Assembly: GCF_020873875.1 (NCBI RefSeq)
Contig: NZ_JAHWGU010000045.1
Coordinates: 1-60,071 of the forward strand
DNA length: 60,071 nucleotides
Direction: 5' to 3'
Origin: Actinoplanes sp. DH11
Lineage (GTDB): Bacteria > Actinomycetota > Actinomycetes > Mycobacteriales > Micromonosporaceae
The position numbers and the translations under genes are program-made. A model generated the notes under the pieces. The model did not search any database and was not told the DNA's origin. It saw nothing but the letters and a program-made list of their open reading frames with translations. Positions 8,689-16,587 of the stretch are shown in pieces. Numbering within the stretch: position 1 is the first letter of the stretch; the number at the start of each line of letters is the position of its first letter.

Positions 8689-9500
8689 CGGCCGAGCCCG
8701 CGGCCGTGCTCGCCGAGGAGGATGCCCTCGAGCTGCTCGGTCACGGGACGATCGAGATCGAGGGGCGTCTGGTCGACGCGTCCAACACCACGCTGCGCGC
8801 CGAGATCAGCCTCAACGGGGTGACCCGCCGCTGCGTCTACAAGCCGGTCCGCGGCGAGCGCCCGCTCTGGGACTTCCCGGACGGCACGCTCGCCGGCCGT
8901 GAGGTCTCCGCCTACCTGGTGTCCCGCGCCACCGGCTGGGACCTTGTGCCCCCGACGATCCTGCGGGACGGCCCGCTCGGTTCCGGGGCCCTCCAGCTCT
9001 GGATCGACGAGCCGGAGGACGCCGAGGGCCTGATCGGGTTCGTCCCCGCCTATGACGTGCCGACCGGCTGGTTCCCGGTGGCCGCGGCGCGCGACGACGA
9101 CGGCGACGCCTACGCGCTGGCGCACGCCGACGACCCTCGCCTGGCCCGGCTGGCCGTCTTCGACGCGGTCATCAACAACGCCGACCGCAAGGGCGGCCAC
9201 GTGCTCTACCCGGCCACCGGCGGCATCCACGGGGTCGACCACGGCGTGAGCTTCCACGTGGAGAACAAGCTGCGTACCGTCTTGTGGGGCTGGACCGGCA
9301 AGCCGCTGCCCGACGAGGCCGTCGCCACCCTCACCCGCCTGGTCTCCGACCTGAAGGGCCCGCTCGGCGAGGCCCTGGAGGACCACCTCACCCTTTCCGA
9401 GGTGCAGCACATCGGCCTGCGGGTCAAGCGCCTGCTGCGGGCCGCCCGCTTCCCCCAGCCGCCCCAGGACTGGCCGGCCATTCCCTGGCCACCCATCTGA
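8685..9500 (+). CDS. SCO1664 family protein (PI3/PI4-kinase-like fold)
   Basis: The start is GTG 8685, overlapping the DUF3090 stop, giving 271 residues. The segment INNADRKGGHVL and the following GVDHGVSFH look like the catalytic and metal loops of lipid-kinase or HipA-like folds, and CVYKPVRGERPLWDFPDG resembles a nucleotide-binding lysine region. The substrate is unknown. Family assignment rests on these motifs and on its place between DUF3090 and mshC. A short Pro-rich C-terminus ends the protein. Confidence 0.85.
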   Translation: MTAEPAAVLAEEDALELLGHGTIEIEGRLVDASNTTLRAEISLNGVTRRCVYKPVRGERPLWDFPDGTLAGREVSAYLVSRATGWDLVPPTILRDGPLGSGALQLWIDEPEDAEGLIGFVPAYDVPTGWFPVAAARDDDGDAYALAHADDPRLARLAVFDAVINNADRKGGHVLYPATGGIHGVDHGVSFHVENKLRTVLWGWTGKPLPDEAVATLTRLVSDLKGPLGEALEDHLTLSEVQHIGLRVKRLLRAARFPQPPQDWPAIPWPPI

Positions 9501-9567
9501 GGTCGCGCTGATCACCTGGCTGCCGCGACGCGGGCCCGCCGGCCGGGAGAGGTTTAGGTCACGCGGC

Positions 9568-9598
9568 TTGCCGGTAAGGTGATCGGCTCATTTAGGCT
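9568..9598 (+). promoter_or_regulatory. Candidate promoter for leaderless mshC
   Basis: TTGCCG (9568-9573) and TAGGCT (9593-9598) are spaced 19 nt apart, and TAGGCT ends 6 nt before the mshC ATG. Transcription would start at or next to the ATG. No ribosome binding site is visible there, which agrees with a leaderless mRNA. Confidence 0.5.
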
Positions 9599-9604
9599 CC
9601 GAGC

Positions 9605-10849
9605 ATGGATGCTTGGATCGGCCACGACGTACCCCGCCTGCCGGAGTCCGCGGATCGACCGCCGCTTCGGCTCTTTGACACGGCGCGTGCTGCGGTCGAG
9701 CCGAGTGCGCCGCAGGGCACCGGGACGATGTACGTCTGCGGGATCACGCCGTACGACGCCACGCACCTCGGGCACGCGGCCACGATGATCGCGTTCGACC
9801 TGGTGAACCGGATGTGGCGGGACGCCGGGCTCGACGTGAAGTACGTGCAGAACGTCACGGACATCGACGACCCGCTGCTGGAGCGCGCGCAGCGCGACGG
9901 CGAGGACTGGGTCGTGCTGGCGATGCGGGAGACGGCGCTGTTCCGGGAGGACATGGAGGCGCTGCGGATCATTCCGCCGGCGCACTACGTGGGCGCCGTC
10001 GAGTCCATCCCGAAGATCGTCGGGCATGTCGTCGAACTGGTCGGCAAGAACGCCGCCTACCGCCTCGAGGACGGAACCGGCGACGTCTATTTCGACATCA
10101 CCGCGGCGCCGGACTGGGGGTACGAGTCGCACCTGTCCCGCGAGGAGATGACCGTGCTCTCCGCTGAGCGGGGCGGCGACCCGGAGCGGGCCGGCAAGCG
10201 CGACCCGCTGGACCCGCTGCTGTGGCGTGGCGCCCGCGAGGGTGAGCCGGTGTGGGACGGTGGCGAGCTCGGCCCGGGCCGGCCCGGCTGGCACATCGAG
10301 TGCGCCACGATCGCGCTCGGGCTGCTCGGTGACACGATCGACGTGCAGGGCGGCGGCAGCGACCTGCTCTACCCGCATCACGAGTGCTCGGCCGCGCACG
10401 CCGAGGTGCTGACCGGCGCGGCGCCGTTCGCCCGGCACTACGCGCACGCCGGCATGATCGGGCTCGCCGGCGAGAAGATGTCGAAGTCCAAGGGCAACCT
10501 GGTCTTCGTGTCCCGGCTGCGCGGCGACGGCGTCGACCCGATGGCGGTCCGGCTGGGTCTGCTGGCCGGGCACTACCGCAGCGACCGGGAGTGGACCGAC
10601 GAGGTGCTCAAGGCCGGCCTGCAGCGGCTGGCCCGCTGGCGTGAGGCGGCGGCGGCCCCGTCCGGCCCGTCCGGTGCCGGACTGCTCGGCGCGGTCCGGG
10701 AGGCGCTCGCCGACGACCTGGACGCCCCGGCCGCGCTGGCTGTGGTGGACGCGTGGGCGGACGCGGCGCTGGCCGGTGCCGGTGACGACGCGGCGGCGCC
10801 CGCACTGATGGCCCGTACGGTCGACGCGCTCCTCGGTATCCACCTGTAA
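9605..10849 (+). CDS. mshC: Cysteine:GlcN-Ins ligase, mycothiol biosynthesis
   Basis: MshC joins cysteine to glucosaminyl-inositol using ATP, the penultimate step of mycothiol synthesis. The 414-residue protein resembles cysteinyl-tRNA synthetase but lacks its tRNA-binding end. Visible marks are Cys45 in YVCGITPY (zinc ligand), the HIGH-like THLGHA at about 53-58, the zinc-site region around GWHIECATIALG and YPHHECSAAHAE, and KMSKSKGN at about residue 292. TPYDATHLGHA distinguishes MshC from CysS. It follows the SCO1664-family gene, as I recall for Streptomyces. A strong hairpin terminator follows the stop. Confidence 0.95.
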   Translation: MDAWIGHDVPRLPESADRPPLRLFDTARAAVEPSAPQGTGTMYVCGITPYDATHLGHAATMIAFDLVNRMWRDAGLDVKYVQNVTDIDDPLLERAQRDGEDWVVLAMRETALFREDMEALRIIPPAHYVGAVESIPKIVGHVVELVGKNAAYRLEDGTGDVYFDITAAPDWGYESHLSREEMTVLSAERGGDPERAGKRDPLDPLLWRGAREGEPVWDGGELGPGRPGWHIECATIALGLLGDTIDVQGGGSDLLYPHHECSAAHAEVLTGAAPFARHYAHAGMIGLAGEKMSKSKGNLVFVSRLRGDGVDPMAVRLGLLAGHYRSDREWTDEVLKAGLQRLARWREAAAAPSGPSGAGLLGAVREALADDLDAPAALAVVDAWADAALAGAGDDAAAPALMARTVDALLGIHL

Positions 10850-10866
10850 GAAACGCATTGTCGAAA

Positions 10867-10892
10867 GGCCCCCGCATCAGTGGGGGTCTTTT
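10867..10892 (+). terminator. Intrinsic terminator after mshC
   Basis: GGCCCCC and GGGGGTC form the stem around an 8-nt loop, followed by a short T run (TCTTTT). This is the clearest T-tailed terminator in the window and lies 18 nt after the mshC stop. Confidence 0.85.
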
Positions 10893-11109
10893 GGCCTGTA
10901 TGGGACAGAATTGCGGCCGGTTGGCACTCCGGGGCCGGAAACGGCGTCGCGCAGAGAGCACCCCGCGCGACCCTAGACGCCACTGACCTGCACCGAAGTA
11001 AAACGGCGAAAAATTGCCCTATTGCTTGTTTATACGCGGAATACAACGCAATACGGATACGGAGGCGACAGACTGGATCGCGGTCAACCCATCTCTGAAG
11101 GGAAAAATC

Positions 11110-11433
11110 ATGCGTCGTACGGCTCTGTTCCTCGGCGGTCTCTTCCTGGCCACCGGCGCGAGCCTCGCGCTGGCCGGCCCGGCCCAGGCTACCGAGGGCA
11201 TCGACACCAAGGACCGCGGCGGATACTCGAATTCCGTCGCCTCGGTCGGCAAGGATGACGACCGCGACATTCTCATCGTGAACAACGATCGTGGTGGTTA
11301 CGACAACTACCACCGTGGCCACCACTACGGCGGCTACAACGCCGGCTACTACCTGGGCCTGGGCTTCAACTTCCAGCTCGGCGTCGGCGGCAGCTACTAC
11401 CCGGGCTACGGCTACGGGTACTGGGGCTGGTAA
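11110..11433 (+). CDS. Small secreted Gly/Tyr-rich protein
   Basis: The start is ATG 11110 with AAGGGA upstream. The 107-residue product has a clear signal peptide: MRRTA, a hydrophobic core LFLGGLFLATGASLALA, and an AQA cleavage site near residue 27. The mature part of about 80 residues has a polar first half and a second half packed with Gly, Tyr and His (for example NYHRGHHYGGYNAGYYLG), ending GYGYGYWGW. No cysteine is present. I do not recognise a family; surface or matrix roles are possible but unproven. The 130 nt upstream are much more AT-rich than the surroundings, as for a strong promoter. Confidence 0.78.
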   Translation: MRRTALFLGGLFLATGASLALAGPAQATEGIDTKDRGGYSNSVASVGKDDDRDILIVNNDRGGYDNYHRGHHYGGYNAGYYLGLGFNFQLGVGGSYYPGYGYGYWGW

Positions 11434-11461
11434 TCCCGGCGTCCCCAGCGAGCCACAGTCT

Positions 11462-11489
11462 GACCCGGGGTGCCGCCGCGCTCCGGGTC
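11462..11489 (+). terminator. Possible terminator hairpin
   Basis: GACCCGG (11462-11468) pairs with CCGGGTC (11483-11489) across a 14-nt loop, shortly after the secreted protein gene. The stem is only 7 bp and there is no long T run. Confidence 0.4.
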
Positions 11490-11562
11490 CGACCCGTTTC
11501 TCCCGGCCGTTCCGTGCGTCCACGCCGACGGCCGTCGCTGTTCCTCGTAGTGACCGCCGGGA

Positions 11563-12270
11563 TCAGCCGGCCGGGCCCCCAGGTGGCGTGAGCCCGGCGT
11601 CGTGCACGAGCATCGCGATCTGGACCCGGTTGTTCAGGTCCAGCTTGGTCAGCAGGCGGGAGACGTGCCCCTTCACTGTCGGCAGGCTCATCCCGAGCGC
11701 GGCACCGGCCTCGGCGTTCGACCGGCCGTGGCCCACCAGCACCGCGACCTCCCGTTCCCGGTCGGTCAGCGCGGCCAGCCGGGCGCGGGCGCGGGCCCGC
11801 CGGTCCGCGGCGGCCGGGTCGGCCACGTGATCGATCAGGCGCCGGACGGCGGTGGGTGACAGGGTCGCCGCCCCGGCGGCCACGGTGCGCACGGCGGCCA
11901 GGATCTCCCGCGGCGGGGTGTCCTTGAGCAGGAAACCACTCGCGCCGCCGCGCAGCGCCTCCAGCACGTACTCGTCCGCGTCGAACGTGGTCAGCACGAT
12001 CACCTGCGGCGCACCCGGCCGGGCCCGTATCCGGCGGGTGGCGATCAGGCCGTCCACCCGGGGCATCCGGATGTCCATCAGCATCACGTCCGGCCAGTGC
12101 GCCTCGGCGGCGGTCACGGCCTGCGCGCCGTCGCCCGCCTCGGCCACCACCTCGATGTCGTCCGACCCGCCCACCAGGATGCGCAGACCCGCCCGGACCA
12201 GCGGATCGTCATCGACGATGGCCAGCCGGATCGGCCGGCCACCCGGCCCACCGAACGACGGCTCAGCCAC
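11563..12270 (-). CDS. NarL/LuxR-type response regulator
   Basis: This 235-residue protein has an intact receiver domain: the acidic pair in LAIVDDDPLVRAG, phosphoacceptor Asp66 in DVMLMDIRMP, a Thr in VIVLTTFDADE and the Lys in GFLLKD. A LuxR helix-turn-helix follows at about 165-225 (LTDREREVAVLV, then SLPTVKGHVSRLL). It pairs with the histidine kinase encoded 96 nt upstream on the same strand. The signal and targets are unknown. Confidence 0.93.
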   Translation of the reverse strand: MAEPSFGGPGGRPIRLAIVDDDPLVRAGLRILVGGSDDIEVVAEAGDGAQAVTAAEAHWPDVMLMDIRMPRVDGLIATRRIRARPGAPQVIVLTTFDADEYVLEALRGGASGFLLKDTPPREILAAVRTVAAGAATLSPTAVRRLIDHVADPAAADRRARARARLAALTDREREVAVLVGHGRSNAEAGAALGMSLPTVKGHVSRLLTKLDLNNRVQIAMLVHDAGLTPPGGPAG

Positions 12271-12366
12271 GGCGACCCCCGCCCCGGCGTACGAGGCCGC
12301 AGCGCCCCCCGCCCGGGCGTGCGAGGCCGCGGCGTGCCGGGTCCCGGGATGCGAGGCCGCGATGGG
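12271..12366. repeat. Short degenerate repeat between kinase and regulator
   Basis: The 96-nt gap holds about three degenerate copies of a unit containing GCGAGGCCGCGG, spaced 25-30 nt apart. No gene is seen. Confidence 0.45.
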
Positions 12367-13515
12367 TCAGGCCGGCCATGGCAGCTCCGCCTCGAGACGG
12401 AATTCGCCCTGCTCGGGGCCGTACCGCACGGTCCCGCCGGCGAGCGCCACCCGTTCGGCGATGCCGACCAGGCCGAGGCCGCCCGGGGAAGCCGCTTCGC
12501 CCGTACCCCGCAGCGGGTTGACGATCGTGATCCGCAGACCGTGCCCGGCGGCACCGCGCAGGCGCACCGCCGCCGCCGGGCCCGCGCCGTGCCGGTGCGC
12601 GTTGGTGAGGCCTTCCTGAACGATGCGGTACGCGGCGCGGCTCAGCACCAGCGGAGGCGCGTCCGCCGGCACCGCGCTGGCGAAGTCGACGGCCATCCCG
12701 GCACCCCGCACGCCGTCGACCAGGTCCGGCAGGTCACCGAGGCCGGGCTGCGGCGGCTCCGGCCGGCCGCGCGGCACCCCCACCACCGCGCGCAGCTCCT
12801 CGAGCGCCTCGTGCGCACCGGCCCGGATCGCCCCGGCCGCCGTCGACAGCTCCTCCGGCGCCACCGTGCCGCGCACCTCCAGCGCGCCCGCGTGCAGGCT
12901 GATCAGTGACATCCGATGCGCGAGCACATCGTGCATCTCCCGGGCGATCCGCGCCCGTTCGGTGAGTCTCGCCTGGTCGGCGCGGAGGTGCTGCTCGGCC
13001 TCGAGGCGGGCGGCGTGCTCACGCAGGGAGGCGGTGAGCCGCCGGTACGCCTGAGTGAACAAGCCCCAGCCGAGCGCCACCGCGGCCGTCAGACCGCGCA
13101 TCACGACGTCCACCCAGATGTCCCAGGCCGGGTTGTCGTGCAGCAGGAAGTAGACGCCGGCGGTGCCGACGTCGGCGGCACCGAGCGCCAGCAGGACCGG
13201 CGGGCGCAGCCGGATCGCCGCGGTGAAGAGCGCCACCAGGATCGCGCCGGTCGCCATCACCGAGACCGCGCCGAACGGGAGCAGCGCGACGGTCAGCGCC
13301 AGCGGGTGCCGGCGGCGCACCAGCAGCGCGGCCGCGCAGGCCAGGCCGATCGCGACGTCGGCTGGCCAGGGGAGCAGCGCGCCCGGGTCGGTGGCGTCAC
13401 CGAGCCGCACCATCACCGCGCCGTAGGCGACGGCGAGGACGATCGCGAGGCCGTCGGCGACCCGGTCCCGGCCGCCCCGGTCGCCGGCTGGCGGAACCAG
13501 CAGGGCGAAGAGCAT
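12367..13515 (-). CDS. Sensor histidine kinase (HisKA_3 type)
   Basis: The 382-residue protein has about five hydrophobic segments in the first 150 residues, then a dimerisation and phosphoacceptor helix with His in RIAREMHDVLAHRMSLI at about residue 193. A HATPase domain follows with the N-box in YRIVQEGLTNAHRHG and Gly-rich loops in GGLGLVGIAERVALAGG. It would autophosphorylate and pass phosphate to the adjacent response regulator. There is no large extracellular sensor, so the stimulus may be sensed within the membrane. It is divergent from the alpha/beta hydrolase gene. Confidence 0.92.
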   Translation of the reverse strand: MLFALLVPPAGDRGGRDRVADGLAIVLAVAYGAVMVRLGDATDPGALLPWPADVAIGLACAAALLVRRRHPLALTVALLPFGAVSVMATGAILVALFTAAIRLRPPVLLALGAADVGTAGVYFLLHDNPAWDIWVDVVMRGLTAAVALGWGLFTQAYRRLTASLREHAARLEAEQHLRADQARLTERARIAREMHDVLAHRMSLISLHAGALEVRGTVAPEELSTAAGAIRAGAHEALEELRAVVGVPRGRPEPPQPGLGDLPDLVDGVRGAGMAVDFASAVPADAPPLVLSRAAYRIVQEGLTNAHRHGAGPAAAVRLRGAAGHGLRITIVNPLRGTGEAASPGGLGLVGIAERVALAGGTVRYGPEQGEFRLEAELPWPA

Positions 13516-13624
13516 GACCGCAGCCTAGGTGCCGGGAGCGGCTCCGCACAGCTACCAAAGTAGGGCCCGGACCCGTGCCGCCGGCCGGTGCGGGCGCTGC
13601 GCCCGGAGACTCATTGTCGGCGGC

Positions 13625-14914
13625 ATGATTCCCGTCGTGATCTGGGGCGTGCTGTCCGGCTGGTGTACGCCGCGCGGCCCGCTGACCGCCACCGGGGCGA
13701 TCGTGACGATCGTCGTGAGCGTCGCCGCGGGCGTGCTCGCCGCCCGTACCCGCCGGCCGTACCTCGTCCTCCCGCTGCTGTTCGTGGTGGCCGCCGAACT
13801 CGGCCGCCTCCCCGCCTCCGGGCCGTCCGTCGACACACCGCGGCTCACCGCGTTCGGCATGATCGCGCTGGTCACGGTGCGCGGCGTGCACTGGCTGACG
13901 GCGCTCGTACCGCTGCTGCTCGGGGTGGTCGCCGCCCGCTCGTTCCGCGCCCGCACCTGGCACCGCTGGCCCGCCCTGGCACTGCTCGCCGCGCTGCTCG
14001 TGGCGTTCGCCGTGCCGGCGCGCACCACGCCGGTGCCGGGCGGTGTCGCCGCGATGGCCCGCGTGGACGGGCTGACCGTGATGATCCGCGGCGCCCGGCC
14101 GGACCTGCCGGTGCTGCTCTTCGTGCCCGGCACACCCGGCGGCTCCGAGACCGGCGCCGTGCGCGAGCACCTGGCCGGGCTGGAGCGGCACTTCATCGTG
14201 GCGACCATGGACCGGCGCGCCTTCCCCGGCCCGTCGGTGAGCCTGGACTCCGAGGTGGCGGACGTGCTGGCGGTCACCGCCCACCTGCGGTCCCGGTTCG
14301 GCCGGCACCGGATCCACCTGCTCGGCTTCTCCGGCGGTTCCCTGGTGGGCGCGGTCGCGGCGGCGCGGTCGCCGGCCCAGTTCCACGCCTACGTCGGCAC
14401 CGGGCAGGCGGTGGACCTGCGGGCCAGCGACGAGATCTTCTACGCGGACATCCTGGCCTGGGCGCGGGCCACCGGGCGTACGGAGGTCGCCGACGGCCTG
14501 GCGGCGCAGGGGCCGCCGCCCTATCCGGGTTTCCGGGAGTACGAGCTGTTCCTGCTGCACGAGACCGAGGCGTACGGGCAGGGGACCCCGCCGGTCGGCG
14601 TGGGCGGGCCGGAGCGCACCCTGCTGGCGAAGGCACACACGCTGACCGCGATCATGGACACCTGGGACGCCCTCTACCCGAAACTGCAGTCCGTCGACCT
14701 GCGCCGGGACGTGCCACGTCTCGCGGTGCCGGCCTGGTTCGTGCAGGGCTCGGAGGAGATGCGCGGGCTCGAGGAGCTGTTCACACCCTGGTACGAGCAG
14801 TTGCAGGCGCCGGCGAAACGGCTCTTCGTCGTTCCCGGCGCGGGGCACCGGGCGATGTTCGAGCAGCCGGACCGGTTCGTCGCGATCATGGCGGAGATCG
14901 CCGCCGCGACCTGA
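13625..14914 (+). CDS. Membrane-anchored alpha/beta hydrolase
   Basis: The start is ATG 13625 (429 residues). The first 140 residues hold four to five hydrophobic segments; the rest is an alpha/beta-hydrolase fold. The nucleophile elbow is GFSGG in HLLGFSGGSLVG, the catalytic His is in VPGAGHRAMFEQPDRF, and FVPGTPGG lies at the oxyanion region. No long lid is seen. The active domain is preceded by the membrane part, so its side of the membrane is not clear. The substrate is unknown. It is convergent with the GntR gene. Confidence 0.78.
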   Translation: MIPVVIWGVLSGWCTPRGPLTATGAIVTIVVSVAAGVLAARTRRPYLVLPLLFVVAAELGRLPASGPSVDTPRLTAFGMIALVTVRGVHWLTALVPLLLGVVAARSFRARTWHRWPALALLAALLVAFAVPARTTPVPGGVAAMARVDGLTVMIRGARPDLPVLLFVPGTPGGSETGAVREHLAGLERHFIVATMDRRAFPGPSVSLDSEVADVLAVTAHLRSRFGRHRIHLLGFSGGSLVGAVAAARSPAQFHAYVGTGQAVDLRASDEIFYADILAWARATGRTEVADGLAAQGPPPYPGFREYELFLLHETEAYGQGTPPVGVGGPERTLLAKAHTLTAIMDTWDALYPKLQSVDLRRDVPRLAVPAWFVQGSEEMRGLEELFTPWYEQLQAPAKRLFVVPGAGHRAMFEQPDRFVAIMAEIAAAT

Positions 14915-14937
14915 GCGTCCTCCGGGTCGGGCCTTTC

Positions 14938-15729
14938 TCAGGCCAGGGTCAGGCCGGGGTCCGGGTCGGGGTCGGGTGTCGGCGCCGGGATGCGGTACTC
15001 CTCGGTCAGCGTCGTCATCGGCCCCGGCCACGTGGCCGTCGCGACCTCGATCGGCTTCCGGGTCTCGTCGAACGCGACGTGCAGCAGGTGCAGCACCGGC
15101 GTGTCCGGCCGGATCTGCAGGATCTCCGCCTCGTCGCGGCTGGGCTGCCGGGCGCTTATCGTGTCGGTGGCCTGAGCGTACCGGCGGCCGATCGCCTCCT
15201 CCGCCTCCTGGTAGAGGGGACGGCCGAACGCTTCCAGCCGCTCCAGCGAGGTGCCGCCCGCGTCGGTGATCCGGAACCACGACGCGCCGACCTCGACCGT
15301 CGCCTCCTCGGTGCGGACCACGTGCCGCCGGACCACGAGCTCGGTGCCGTCACGCACCCCGAACGCGTCCGCGACCTCCGGCGGCGCGGGTTCGCGGCCG
15401 ACGCGGACGAGTTGCTGGCGGTACCGGGCGGCCAGGTCGGCGTGGTACCCGCGGTGCACGCCGTACCGGCCACGGGACAGCCGGTTCAGGCGGCGGCGGG
15501 TGCCGCGGACGTACGTACCCGATCCGGGTTTGGTGATCAGGATGCCCTCGACCCGCAGCTGGTCGATGGCGCGCTGCACCGTCTGCTTCGCCACACCGAA
15601 CAGCTCGGCCAGGGCGGGAATGGACGGGAGGCGCTCACCCGGCTGCCATTCGCCGCGCCGGACGCGGTCCTTGAGCTGATTGGAGATCTGCCGGTGCGGG
15701 AACTCCGCTGCTCCCGGATTGATCGTCAT
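14938..15729 (-). CDS. GntR family transcriptional regulator (HutC/UTRA type)
   Basis: I choose ATG 15729 (263 residues) because GGGGAGGGCAG directly precedes it; the upstream ATG at 15762 lacks such a site. A GntR winged helix occupies about residues 10-75 (ERLPSIPALAELFGVAKQTVQRA). A UTRA ligand domain follows, with TELVVRRHVVRTEE and TPVLHLLHVAFDETRKPIE. The C-terminus is an Asp/Pro tail. The ligand is unknown. It is divergent from the DUF6232 gene, and the gap holds a good palindrome (15905-15921). Confidence 0.9.
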   Translation of the reverse strand: MTINPGAAEFPHRQISNQLKDRVRRGEWQPGERLPSIPALAELFGVAKQTVQRAIDQLRVEGILITKPGSGTYVRGTRRRLNRLSRGRYGVHRGYHADLAARYRQQLVRVGREPAPPEVADAFGVRDGTELVVRRHVVRTEEATVEVGASWFRITDAGGTSLERLEAFGRPLYQEAEEAIGRRYAQATDTISARQPSRDEAEILQIRPDTPVLHLLHVAFDETRKPIEVATATWPGPMTTLTEEYRIPAPTPDPDPDPGLTLA

Positions 15730-15904
15730 CTGCCCTCCCCGAGCTTGCGGCTCAGCTTGCACGCTAGGTTCCTAGGATGCCTCAGACGCGGTGTTCGGTC
15801 CGGTACGACACGCGGAGAGCGGTAACGGCTGTGCAGCAGATAGACGTATAGCGATCATGCGGCTGCGGGCTACATACTTCTGTTACGGAGAGTGGACCGC
15901 TCGT

Positions 15905-15921
15905 TACGAACAGGGTTCGTA
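15905..15921. promoter_or_regulatory. Candidate operator palindrome
   Basis: TACGAAC-AGG-GTTCGTA is a perfect inverted repeat with 7-nt arms. It lies in the 320-nt gap between the divergent GntR and DUF6232 genes and may be a regulator binding site. The rest of that gap holds a hairpin (15932-15961) and a short leader reading frame. Confidence 0.45.
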
Positions 15922-15931
15922 CGACAAAGAC

Positions 15932-15961
15932 GGCGGCACCCAGCTGCAACTGGATGCCGCC
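15932..15961 (+). other. Hairpin in the leader of DUF6232
   Basis: GGCGGCACCCAG and CTGGATGCCGCC form a 12-bp stem with one mismatch and a 6-nt loop, about 90 nt before the DUF6232 start. It could be an attenuator or part of a structured 5' leader. Confidence 0.4.
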
Positions 15962-15993
15962 CGGGTCCGCTCTCCGTAGGAGGGGACTCACTC

Positions 15994-16089
15994 ATGGTTC
16001 ATCCTCACGCACCTCCCCTCCTTCGGCAAGCCCCACCTGGGGGGAGGAGATGGAGTTGTCGGTTTTCTATCGAGGGCCACGCGTCCTGA
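15994..16089 (+). CDS. Possible leader peptide upstream of and overlapping DUF6232
   Basis: An ATG at 15994 has AGGAGGGG at good spacing and opens a 31-codon frame (MVHPHAPPLLRQAPPGG and on) that overlaps the DUF6232 start at 16050 in another frame. It runs through CCTCCCC (16012-16018), the complement of the DUF6232 ribosome site. It may be a translated leader; the peptide itself has no recognisable function. Confidence 0.35.
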   Translation: MVHPHAPPLLRQAPPGGRRWSCRFSIEGHAS

Positions 16090-16496
16090 TCACCGAGGAG
16101 TACTTCGAGGTGGCGACGGGTGTGGCGGGGGTGGCAGGGCCGATGGGAGTGCGGCGGTACCCGGTACGGGCGCTGCGCGGTGTCCATATCGTCCGGCATG
16201 ACACCACCGGCCATGCGCTGCACCAGGCCATGGGCCTCTCCGCGCTGGCCGCCGCTGTCGTGGCGATCCCATTGGTGGGGCGGCTGTCGATGATTCTCGG
16301 CGGCCTCACCGTGGCGGTGCTGCTGGTGCAGGCGGCGATCTCGCTGAGCCGCCGGCCGCCGGCCAGCTGGGAGCTGGTGGCGGCCTGCGACGGCCGGTAC
16401 GCGGTTCTGTTCAGCTCCGTCAAGCAGCGCGAGTTCGAGCAGGTCTGCCGCGGGTTGCAGCGTTGCCTCGAGCATCATGCCGGCGGAATGCGCTAG
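16050..16496 (+). CDS. DUF6232 family membrane protein
   Basis: The start is ATG 16050 with a very strong GGGGGGAGGAG site, giving 148 residues. The N-terminal part (MELSVFYRGPRVLITEEYF) and two adjacent hydrophobic helices at about 50-95 fit the DUF6232 family, small actinobacterial membrane proteins of unknown role. The C-terminal 50 residues are soluble (SWELVAACDGRYAVLFSS). The ribosome site GGGGAGG (16041-16047) is complementary to CCTCCCC at 16012-16018, so translation may be structurally controlled. Confidence 0.75.
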   Translation: MELSVFYRGPRVLITEEYFEVATGVAGVAGPMGVRRYPVRALRGVHIVRHDTTGHALHQAMGLSALAAAVVAIPLVGRLSMILGGLTVAVLLVQAAISLSRRPPASWELVAACDGRYAVLFSSVKQREFEQVCRGLQRCLEHHAGGMR

Positions 16497-16587
16497 GCGG
16501 CGTCTGTGCACCATCAGAGCGCGTACAGCGGAGAGGGGTCGCCTCGTCACTCAGAGTGCTAGCTTTCTTCTGACATGTAGCTGATCG

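Noticed and set aside
13588..15825. 745-residue plus-strand frame over the alpha/beta hydrolase and GntR genes
   Set aside because: Arg/Gly/Ala-rich shadow of two real genes; typical of high-GC DNA.
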